64,000 bases of DNA from Muribaculaceae bacterium. Its GTDB lineage: Bacteria; Bacteroidota; Bacteroidia; Bacteroidales; Muribaculaceae. Made by a program: the position numbers and the translations under genes. The stretch spans positions 62,001-126,000 of the forward strand of contig JAFLTO010000005.1 of the NCBI GenBank assembly GCA_022510425.1, written 5' to 3'. The notes below the pieces were generated by a model, which saw only the letters and a list, made by a program, of their open reading frames with translations, ran no database searches and was not told the DNA's origin. Every line of letters starts with the position of its first letter. The stretch's first letter is position 1. Below, piece by piece: positions 57,685 through 64,000 of the stretch.

Positions 57685-58990
57685 CCGTTCTGATTATATT
57701 GGCTCCAAGTGCATTAAGCCGTTCGTCAATTCTTTGATAACCTCTGTCTATTTGACCAATATTTTGAATCACACTTGTGCCATTAGCACTCATGGCTGCT
57801 ATAAGCATGGCTATACCGGCCCTTATATCGGGAGATACCATATTTGTAGCTCTCAAGAAATTGAATCTTCCTGCACCGATCACTGCAGCTCTATGGGGGT
57901 CGCATAAAATGATGCTTGCACCCATTTCTATAAGCTTATCAACAAAGAACAATCTACTTTCAAACATTTTCTGATGAATGAGCACGCTCCCTCTTGCTTG
58001 AGTAGCTACCACCAAGAAGATACTCAATAAATCAGGTGAAAGTCCAGGCCATGTAGCATCGGCGAAAGTCATTATAGATCCATCCATAAAACTTTCTATT
58101 TCATAGATTTCAACTTGTTTTATGTGGATATCATCTCCTTTGCAAACCATATTCACACCCAATCTTCGAAAGGCTTCCGGCATTATTCCCAAATCTATCA
58201 TTCCTACATTTTCGAGCAAGATATCACTTTGGGTCATAGCAGCCAATCCTATGAAACTGCCCACCTCTATCATATCCGGAAGAAGTGTATGGGAAGTGCC
58301 TTTAAGGAAATTCACTCCTTTTATTCTTAAAAGATTAGACCCTATACCATCTATCTGAGCTCCCATATTTACCAACATTCTGCATAATTGCTGTACATAA
58401 GGTTCACATGCAGCATTATAGATAGTGGTCTCCCCTTCAGCTAATACTGAAGCCATGACAATATTGGCAGTGCCGGTGACCGAGGCTTCATCTAAGAGAA
58501 TGTAGGCTCCTCTTAAACCATTTTGTGCATGAAGATTATAAGTTTTTGTCTCGGAATGGTAATCAAATTCAGCTCCCAGTTTTTTCCAACCTAAAAAATG
58601 TGTATCAAGACGCCTTCTTCCAATTCTATCACCTCCCGGACGAGAAAGGACTGCCTTTCCAAAACGAGCAAGAAGTGGGCCGGCCACCATAACCGATCCC
58701 CTTAACGAGCGCATCTTTAATCTAAATTCATAACTCTCTAGATAATCAAGATTTATGTCATCCGCCTGAAAAGTTATGGTGTGATGATCTATAGTGGTTA
58801 TTTTCACTCCTAATTCTGCAAGAAGAGAAACCAGATTTCTAATATCATCTATATCCGGTATATTAGAAATCGTCACTTTTTCCGGGGTTAATAAAGTGGC
58901 ACAAATCACTTCAAGCGCCTCATTCTTCGCACCTAAAGGTTTTAAAGAGCCCTTAAGCCTTCTTCCTCCTTCTACTATAAAAGAACTCAT
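57677..58990 (-). CDS. murA: UDP-N-acetylglucosamine 1-carboxyvinyltransferase, Asp-type
   Basis: The 437-residue protein has the EPSP-synthase-like inside-out barrel with Lys22-Asn23 in GAKNEALE, MRSLRGSVMVAGPLLARFG, DLRA-like ATNMVSPDIRAGIAMLIAA and the C-terminal GYQRIDERLNALGA. It makes UDP-GlcNAc-enolpyruvate, the first step of peptidoglycan synthesis. The catalytic loop reads PGGDRIGRRRLDTH: Asp121 replaces the Cys (Cys115 of E. coli) that fosfomycin alkylates, so intrinsic fosfomycin resistance is expected. It lies in the FAD-oxidoreductase/tsaB/DUF4290/murA/rimM operon, 26 bases after the DUF4290 gene. Confidence 0.95.
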   Translation of the reverse strand: MSSFIVEGGRRLKGSLKPLGAKNEALEVICATLLTPEKVTISNIPDIDDIRNLVSLLAELGVKITTIDHHTITFQADDINLDYLESYEFRLKMRSLRGSVMVAGPLLARFGKAVLSRPGGDRIGRRRLDTHFLGWKKLGAEFDYHSETKTYNLHAQNGLRGAYILLDEASVTGTANIVMASVLAEGETTIYNAACEPYVQQLCRMLVNMGAQIDGIGSNLLRIKGVNFLKGTSHTLLPDMIEVGSFIGLAAMTQSDILLENVGMIDLGIMPEAFRRLGVNMVCKGDDIHIKQVEIYEIESFMDGSIMTFADATWPGLSPDLLSIFLVVATQARGSVLIHQKMFESRLFFVDKLIEMGASIILCDPHRAAVIGAGRFNFLRATNMVSPDIRAGIAMLIAAMSANGTSVIQNIGQIDRGYQRIDERLNALGANIIRTDD

Positions 58991-59016
58991 TAAATACTCA
59001 ATATGATATTTAACAA

Positions 59017-59607
59017 TTATTTCTTTTTCTTCTTTTTCCCTTCTTGAGGTACGGAAACACCTATATATTCATTCAACCTATAAGATTCAGGATCAATATC
59101 AATACCCATACCGGTTATCTCTCGAATATCGTTGAACACTCTTTTGTCTGTGGCACTATCAGCATTAATATTTATCAGTTGTTTCTTCATTTGATTTGCA
59201 ACTAAAAATATCAAACGATCTTTATCAACTCCACCTTCCATTTTCGATATTTCCTTTATCATGCCTATAAGATTAGAGCCATAAACTCTAAATTTATCTG
59301 TTTTATGAGAATAAGGTATTTTTTTTGGTAAAGGACGCATTTCTGCCTCAGTCAAAACTTCACAGGGGAAATCAATATCCATCTTAAAACCCGAAATTAA
59401 ATTAATATGATCCCAAACTTTTCTTAGATTATGACCATCCCCATTCAGTTCAGGAAAAAGATGCACCATTATTTCAGCAATTGCTATTGCACATTGATTT
59501 CTCTCTTCTTTATCTTCTAATGAAGAGCAGTATTCAATCAATTTTTGTATATTTCTGCCATATTCCCTCATTTCGAGTTTTGGCAATGCTGTGTTATATT
59601 CAACCAT
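59017..59607 (-). CDS. DUF4290-family protein
   Basis: The 196-residue protein begins with the pattern EYNTALPKLEMREYGRNIQKL and has CAIAIAEIMVHLFPEL and HKTDKFRVYGSNLIGMIKE, as in the Bacteroidota-only family DUF4290, usually beside murA. It is predicted mostly helical, without signal peptide, and ends in a lysine-rich tail (GKKKKKK). Function unknown; its fixed position in a cell-wall operon suggests a role there but proves nothing. It is two bases from the tsaB stop. Confidence 0.85.
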   Translation of the reverse strand: MVEYNTALPKLEMREYGRNIQKLIEYCSSLEDKEERNQCAIAIAEIMVHLFPELNGDGHNLRKVWDHINLISGFKMDIDFPCEVLTEAEMRPLPKKIPYSHKTDKFRVYGSNLIGMIKEISKMEGGVDKDRLIFLVANQMKKQLININADSATDKRVFNDIREITGMGIDIDPESYRLNEYIGVSVPQEGKKKKKK

Positions 59608-59609
59608 AG

Positions 59610-60302
59610 TTATAACCTATTTTTTGAAGTAGTAGCTTGGTATTCTTTTAAATAACTTGGTAAAGAATAAGCTACATCCGAAAATCTCTTGTCTCGATAA
59701 TATTTTTCTGAAAGAGATACCATAAATTTTGCATGAGGCATTCCTTCACCGGCCCAAATGGCATTATTACCATTATATATATCCTTAAATTTTGTAGTGC
59801 CATCTCCAATGAAGATGACCTTGTCATCATTCTTTAATTCAGGAAATGAAAACTCATCAAGTATCACAGCTCTTTCCGGAGATATTAAATTTAATCTACT
59901 GTCATAGACCCCGGAATAAACTTCCATTCTCCTTGCGTCAATCATGGGTACGATAATTTCATCTCCATTAAAATCAAAATAAGAAAATATTGCTCTCACG
60001 GCCATGACTTCAAGTGAAGAAATGGTAATTAACGGTATTTCCAGACCAAATGCTATTCCTTTAGCAAATGATAACCCAATTCTTAACCCTGTATATGAAC
60101 CTGGACCTGAAGTGACACTTACAGCATCTAATTTCTCCTTTTTATCTCTTAAGAAATTCATACATTTTTCAACAAAAGGAGCCAAAGAGACGGAGTGATC
60201 CATCTTTTTAGAAGATTCAAAACCCATGATTATTTCACCATCTTTAGCTAATGCTACACTGCATAAGCTTGAGGAAGTGTCAATATTCAAGATATTAGGC
60301 AT
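59610..60302 (-). CDS. tsaB: tRNA threonylcarbamoyladenosine biosynthesis protein TsaB
   Basis: The 230-residue protein has the ASKHA-like TsaB motifs: ILNIDTSSSLCSVALAKDGE at the N-terminus, HSVSLAPFVEKCM, and VTSGPGSYTGLRIGLSFAKG (about 65-84). With TsaD and TsaE it places t6A on tRNAs that read ANN codons. It lacks the TsaD metal-binding His pair, as expected. It overlaps the FAD-oxidoreductase gene by eight bases and the DUF4290 gene follows two bases on. Confidence 0.92.
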   Translation of the reverse strand: MPNILNIDTSSSLCSVALAKDGEIIMGFESSKKMDHSVSLAPFVEKCMNFLRDKKEKLDAVSVTSGPGSYTGLRIGLSFAKGIAFGLEIPLITISSLEVMAVRAIFSYFDFNGDEIIVPMIDARRMEVYSGVYDSRLNLISPERAVILDEFSFPELKNDDKVIFIGDGTTKFKDIYNGNNAIWAGEGMPHAKFMVSLSEKYYRDKRFSDVAYSLPSYLKEYQATTSKNRL

Positions 60303-61860
60303 GCTTGTTAATTTTAGTAAAGTAAGCTTCCACGCAATTCATTCCATCTAAAGCAGAAGATATAATACCTCCCGCATACCCTGCTCCTTCTCCCACCGGA
60401 TATAAATCTTCAATGGAAGTATGAGATAAGCTATCTGAATTGCGTGGTATTCTAACAGGGCTTGAAGTTCTGGATTCCAGGCCAATCATGACTCCTTCTT
60501 CAGATATGAAGTCCGGACATTTTTTCCCTATTTGAAGAAATCCTGATTTTAATCTCTCGCTTATTTCATTAGGGAAAAGTGAATTAAAATCAGAGGAATG
60601 TATTCCGGGAGCATAGGAAGTTGGGGGTAAGGATTCTGAAACTTTATTTTTAATAAAATCATTTATTCTTTGTGCCGGCGCATTTAATTTACCATCACTT
60701 TCTTGAGAAAATTTTCTTTCCAGAAATTCTTGAAGCTTAAGCATTTCAAAGGGTCCCTCATCATCAAACCCCTTTATATCCCCGGGATGAAGTTCTACTA
60801 CATAACCGGAATTAGCCCATTTCCCTGATCTCATAGAGGCGGACATGCCATTGACCACAATCTGATCCTTTTCGGAAACAGCAGGCACAATAACCCCTCC
60901 GGGACACATACAAAATGAGTAAACCCCTCTCCCATCTACTTGATCTACAAATGAATATTCCGCAGGTGGAAGATATTCGCCTTTCCCTTCCGAAGAATGA
61001 TATTGCATCTTATCTATTAAAGTTTGCGGGTGTTCAATTCTTACTCCCACCGCTATCCCTTTAGGTTGCATTTCCACACCATTATTTCGCAACCTCTTTA
61101 AGGTGTCTCGTGCTGAATGACCTGTAGCCAAGAAAACTGCACCCTCGATTATTTCTCCGTCCGAAGTCTTGATGCCTGTGACCTTATTTTTATGAATTAT
61201 AACATCTTCCATTTTGGTTTCGAACCTCACTTCCCCGCCACATTCCCTGATTGTCTCTCGAATATTCTTAATAATCCCTGGAAGTTTGTCACTACCTATA
61301 TGGGGATGAGAACTTATCAGTATTTCTTCAGACGCTCCGAACTGATGTAAAATCTCCAAAACTTCTTTTACACTACCCCTCTTCTTGCTTCTCGTGAAAA
61401 GTTTACCATCACTAAATGCTCCGGCTCCACCTTCCCCAAAACAATAATTTGAATCGGGATCAATCTTTCCTTTTCTACTTATATCCGCGATATCAATCCT
61501 GCGTGAGTCAACATCTTTACCCCTTTCCACAACTATTGGCTTAATACCCTTTTCTATCGCTTTTAACCCGGCAAATAATCCTGCCGGACCGGCTCCCACA
61601 ATTACTATTTGGAGAGCATTTTTGTTTAACGGGTTATAAACCTTTTTAGGATATTGGTATGTTATTTCCTCTTGATGAGACGTAAGTAACGTTAAATTTA
61701 CTTTTACGTTTTTTTTTCGAGCATCTATTGATTTTCGAATTATTTTAAAAGATTTTATGAGTTTGTCTTTTTTCTTTAGTTCTTTTAAAATAAAAGAATG
61801 GTCTGACGCCTCTTTCGGCATCAAGGATAAAGTTATTTCTTTAAGATTATTATCTCCCAT
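60295..61860 (-). CDS. FAD-dependent oxidoreductase (COG2509-like)
   Basis: The 521-residue protein has an N-terminal domain of about 85 residues, then the dinucleotide fold IVIVGAGPAGLFAGLKAIEK, PIVVERGKDVDSRR, the conserved YCFGEGGAGAFSDGKLFTR, the second motif FLATGHSARDTL, and a C-terminal VGEGAGYAGGIISSALDG that closes the FAD site. These features identify the uncharacterised FAD-dependent dehydrogenase family COG2509; the electron acceptor and substrate are unknown. It is the first gene of the tsaB-murA-rimM operon and starts near the HAD gene on the opposite strand. Confidence 0.88.
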   Translation of the reverse strand: MGDNNLKEITLSLMPKEASDHSFILKELKKKDKLIKSFKIIRKSIDARKKNVKVNLTLLTSHQEEITYQYPKKVYNPLNKNALQIVIVGAGPAGLFAGLKAIEKGIKPIVVERGKDVDSRRIDIADISRKGKIDPDSNYCFGEGGAGAFSDGKLFTRSKKRGSVKEVLEILHQFGASEEILISSHPHIGSDKLPGIIKNIRETIRECGGEVRFETKMEDVIIHKNKVTGIKTSDGEIIEGAVFLATGHSARDTLKRLRNNGVEMQPKGIAVGVRIEHPQTLIDKMQYHSSEGKGEYLPPAEYSFVDQVDGRGVYSFCMCPGGVIVPAVSEKDQIVVNGMSASMRSGKWANSGYVVELHPGDIKGFDDEGPFEMLKLQEFLERKFSQESDGKLNAPAQRINDFIKNKVSESLPPTSYAPGIHSSDFNSLFPNEISERLKSGFLQIGKKCPDFISEEGVMIGLESRTSSPVRIPRNSDSLSHTSIEDLYPVGEGAGYAGGIISSALDGMNCVEAYFTKINKHA

Positions 61861-61871
61861 TTTTAATAACG

Positions 61872-61879
61872 CAAAAATA
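61872..61879 (-). promoter_or_regulatory. -7 element of the FAD-oxidoreductase-murA operon
   Basis: TATTTTTG on the minus strand fits TAnnTTTG, 11 bases before the ATG; no -33 match. If used, the leader is almost absent. Confidence 0.3.
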
Positions 61880-61901
61880 ACTAAAATTAAGGATTTTTCT
61901 T

Positions 61902-61909
61902 TAGATTTG
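61902..61909 (+). promoter_or_regulatory. -7 element of the HAD-rarA operon
   Basis: TAGATTTG fits TAnnTTTG, 16 bases before the ATG; -33 is unclear. Confidence 0.4.
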
Positions 61910-61925
61910 TAAGAAAATAAATATA

Positions 61926-62582
61926 ATGGAAGAAAATGTGCAAGAAATAGGTTTCCTTTTCGACCTTGATGGTGTTATTATTGACAGTGAAAGTGAATAC
62001 AGCAGAATTTGGCGCCAAATAAATAAAGAATATCCCACAGGAAAAGAAAATTTAGAATATGTTATCAAAGGCTGCACCTTGTCAAAAATTCTGCAAGAAA
62101 ATTTTCCCACAGACGAAATAAGAAATAATGTATCAGAACGATTGCACGAACTGGAAAATCAAATGCATTATGAGTATCTCCCCCATGCACGTGATTTTTT
62201 AATAGATTTGAACAAAAGGAAATATCCTTGTGCTTTAGTAACCAGCAGTGATAACCAAAAGATGACTCATCTGCATGATGAGATAAAAGAACTTTTTGAT
62301 TTCTTTGATTTTATAGTAACGGGAGATTTGGTTAAAACCTCCAAACCCTCACCGGAAGGGTATCTTTTAGCAGCCTCTAAATTAAACATTGACCCAAAAA
62401 AATGCATTGTCTTTGAAGATTCATTACAAGGAGTAATGGCCGGACAAAATGCCGGGGCATATGTAGTGGGGATAGCTGGTACTTTGCCGTCTGAAAAGAT
62501 AGAGCCATATTCAGATATAGTAATAAATAATTTCAAAGAACTGCAACTTGAGAACCTAATCCACGAAATAAGAAACAGATGA
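61926..62582 (+). CDS. HAD-superfamily hydrolase (beta-phosphoglucomutase/phosphatase-like)
   Basis: The 218-residue protein has the HAD catalytic motif FLFDLDGVIID (Asp13 and Asp15), motif II VTSSDN, motif III Lys in VKTSKPSPEGY and motif IV FEDSLQGVMAGQNAGA, with a helical cap between residues 20 and 90. It belongs to the subfamily with beta-phosphoglucomutase and small phosphatases; the substrate is not predictable. Its stop overlaps the start of rarA (ATGA), so the two are co-translated. Confidence 0.88.
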   Translation: MEENVQEIGFLFDLDGVIIDSESEYSRIWRQINKEYPTGKENLEYVIKGCTLSKILQENFPTDEIRNNVSERLHELENQMHYEYLPHARDFLIDLNKRKYPCALVTSSDNQKMTHLHDEIKELFDFFDFIVTGDLVKTSKPSPEGYLLAASKLNIDPKKCIVFEDSLQGVMAGQNAGAYVVGIAGTLPSEKIEPYSDIVINNFKELQLENLIHEIRNR

Positions 62583-63862
62583 CCAACAACATACCATTAG
62601 CCGAAAGATTAAGGCCGTCAACTTTAAATGATTATATTGGACAAAGCCACTTGGTAGGCGACAACGGAATCATCCGTAAAATGATTGAAGGAGGAAGAGT
62701 CAATTCCTTCATACTTTGGGGACCTCCGGGAGTTGGGAAAACCACTTTAGCTATGATCATAGCCAAAGCAGTAGAAGCTCCGTTTTATACTTTAAGTGCT
62801 GTTTCAGCAGGTGTGAAAGAAGTTAGAGAGGTGATAGAAAAATGCAAAAACGATGTTAATGGCATTTTTACTAAATCAAGGCCAATTCTTTTTATAGATG
62901 AAATTCATCGTTTCAGTAAATCTCAACAAGACTCTCTGTTAGGAGCTGTTGAACAAGGTATTGTGACTCTAATCGGTGCCACTACAGAGAATCCTTCTTT
63001 TGAAGTGATAAGGCCTCTCCTTTCTCGATGTCAGGTCTATACATTGAAACCTTTGGATATGGACGATCTTGAGGTTTTGTTGAATAGAGCCATAAAAGAA
63101 GATCCTATATTAAAGAAACGTAAAGTTAAGATAGAAGAAAAAAAAGCATTATATAGGTTTTCCGGCGGTGATGCACGTAAGCTTTTAAATATTCTTGATT
63201 TATTAGAACAGTCTTCATCCTCTGATGAAACTTTATTGATTACTGATCAGAAAGTTACAGAAATCCTACAAGAAAATCCTGCTGCCTACGATAAAAATGG
63301 AGAACTTCATTATGACATCATATCAGCATTCATCAAATCAGTGAGGGGAAGTGATCCTGATGCAGCTGTATATTGGTTGGCAAGAATGGTAGCCGGGGGT
63401 GAAGATCCCGAGTTCATTGCAAGAAGGCTTGTTATTCTTGCGGCCGAAGACATCGGACTCGCTAATCCCAATGCTTTGTTGCTTGCCAATGCCACTTTCG
63501 ATGCCTTGAAAAAAATTGGTTGGCCTGAAGGAAGAATAATCCTTTCTGAATGTACATTATATCTCGCCACCTCTCCAAAGAGTAACTCTTCATATTTAGC
63601 AATAGACAGAGCCCTGGAAGAAGTAAGAAACAGTGGTAACCTGCCTGTGCCTTTACATTTAAGAAATGCACCTACAAAACTAATGGAAGATTTAGGTTAT
63701 CATCAAGGTTATAAATACGCACATGATTTTGAAAATCATTATGTCTATCAGCAATATCTTCCCGATGGCCTTCAGGGAGTCAGATTCTGGCAACCTGCTA
63801 TTAACCCCCATGAAAAGAAAATGACCGAATATTTGAATTCAATAAAAAAACAAAATTCCTAA
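62579..63862 (+). CDS. rarA: Replication-associated recombination protein A (MgsA)
   Basis: The 427-residue AAA+ protein has PLAERLRPSTLNDYIGQSHL, Walker A GPPGVGKTT (near residue 50), Walker [17 protein letters not shown], sensor IGATTENPSFEVIRPLLSR, and the C-terminal tetramerisation region with DPDAAVYWLARMVAGGEDP and LYLATSPKSNSSY. It acts at stalled replication forks as a tetramer. It is coupled to the HAD gene, and an aldo/keto reductase gene begins three bases after its stop. Confidence 0.94.
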   Translation: MTNNIPLAERLRPSTLNDYIGQSHLVGDNGIIRKMIEGGRVNSFILWGPPGVGKTTLAMIIAKAVEAPFYTLSAVSAGVKEVREVIEKCKNDVNGIFTKSRPILFIDEIHRFSKSQQDSLLGAVEQGIVTLIGATTENPSFEVIRPLLSRCQVYTLKPLDMDDLEVLLNRAIKEDPILKKRKVKIEEKKALYRFSGGDARKLLNILDLLEQSSSSDETLLITDQKVTEILQENPAAYDKNGELHYDIISAFIKSVRGSDPDAAVYWLARMVAGGEDPEFIARRLVILAAEDIGLANPNALLLANATFDALKKIGWPEGRIILSECTLYLATSPKSNSSYLAIDRALEEVRNSGNLPVPLHLRNAPTKLMEDLGYHQGYKYAHDFENHYVYQQYLPDGLQGVRFWQPAINPHEKKMTEYLNSIKKQNS

Positions 63863-63865
63863 AAT

Positions 63866-64000
63866 ATGTTAAAAATATATTATTATCCTTCGGAACAAAG
63901 ATATGATGGAGATATGCCATACAGGCGATGTGGGAAAAGTGGTATACTACTCCCTGCCATATCTTTAGGTTTATGGCATAATTTCGGTGGAGTGGATACT
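63866..64000 (+). CDS. Aldo/keto reductase (glyceraldehyde-3-phosphate reductase-like), start only
   Basis: The last 135 bases encode 45 codons from the ATG at 63866, running off the right edge: residues 17-45 read MPYRRCGKSG, then ILLPAISLGLWHNFGG. This matches the N-terminus of YghZ-type L-glyceraldehyde 3-phosphate reductases (AKR14-like), with the first barrel strand. The catalytic Asp/Tyr/Lys/His lie outside the window. Three-base gap to rarA; likely same operon. Confidence 0.8.
   Translation, partial: MLKIYYYPSEQRYDGDMPYRRCGKSGILLPAISLGLWHNFGGVDT

Overview
The window is a stretch of chromosome from a Bacteroidota bacterium, almost certainly order Bacteroidales; genus cannot be fixed from this piece. 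Three things point there. (1) Many gaps carry the Bacteroidota primary-sigma promoter, TTTG, 19-20 bases, TAnnTTTG, and there is little purine-rich ribosome-binding sequence. (2) Several genes are typical of the phylum: DUF5106, DUF4290, a tpiA-SPOR-folE run, a gyrA-TPR pair, a FeoA-FeoB fusion and a CBM20-CBM20-GH77 MalQ. (3) MurA has Asp at the catalytic Cys position. The DNA is AT-rich and gene-dense. I see no IS element, prophage, CRISPR array, rRNA or clear pseudogene; most of it is ordinary core genome.

Layout. 1-5.7 kb (minus): truncated DUF5106 lipoprotein/exported protein, BadF-type kinase, fluoride channel CrcB, an ECF sigma factor, then a compact DUF486-Dus-MTAN-BASS transporter operon. 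5.8-9.6 kb (minus): gyrA and a TPR protein. 9.75-12.3 kb (plus): clpC behind a sigma-54-like promoter. 12.4-21.1 kb (minus): feoAB, then uvrB-ygiQ-S9 peptidase. 21.2-23.0 kb (plus): tpiA-SPOR-folE. 23.1-28.4 kb (minus): malQ and B12-dependent ribonucleotide reductase, divergent from a nitroreductase and AraC regulator. 30.1-32.8 kb: EamA transporter, rubredoxin, DUF1015 protein.

32.8-44.3 kb is the least ordinary part: two different uvrA genes flank a tandem pair of identical tRNA-Gln genes and a 1355-residue protein with a Schlafen-type AlbA_2 domain; an XRE regulator with a possible operator stands upstream of the second uvrA. A 0.75-kb very AT-rich gap follows.

45-51.3 kb (minus): indolepyruvate oxidoreductase iorA-iorB, an aminotransferase and a CoA-transferase form a likely amino-acid oxidation operon, followed by an Eis-like acetyltransferase. 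51.5-56.4 kb (plus): secreted S1/P1 nuclease, HsdR-N (PD-(D/E)XK) protein, UvrD/PcrA helicase and carboxynorspermidine decarboxylase. 56.4-61.9 kb (minus): OmpA-like protein and a tight FAD oxidoreductase-tsaB-DUF4290-murA-rimM operon. 61.9-64 kb (plus): HAD phosphatase, rarA and the start of an aldo/keto reductase.

DNA repair and nucleic-acid enzymes are frequent here (uvrA twice, uvrB, UvrD/PcrA, rarA, gyrA, two nuclease-fold proteins). The best candidates for something undescribed are the 1355-residue AlbA_2 protein, the HsdR-N/helicase pair, the sigma-54-like clpC promoter and the IOR/aminotransferase/CoA-transferase operon. All function calls rest on reading motifs by eye, without searches.
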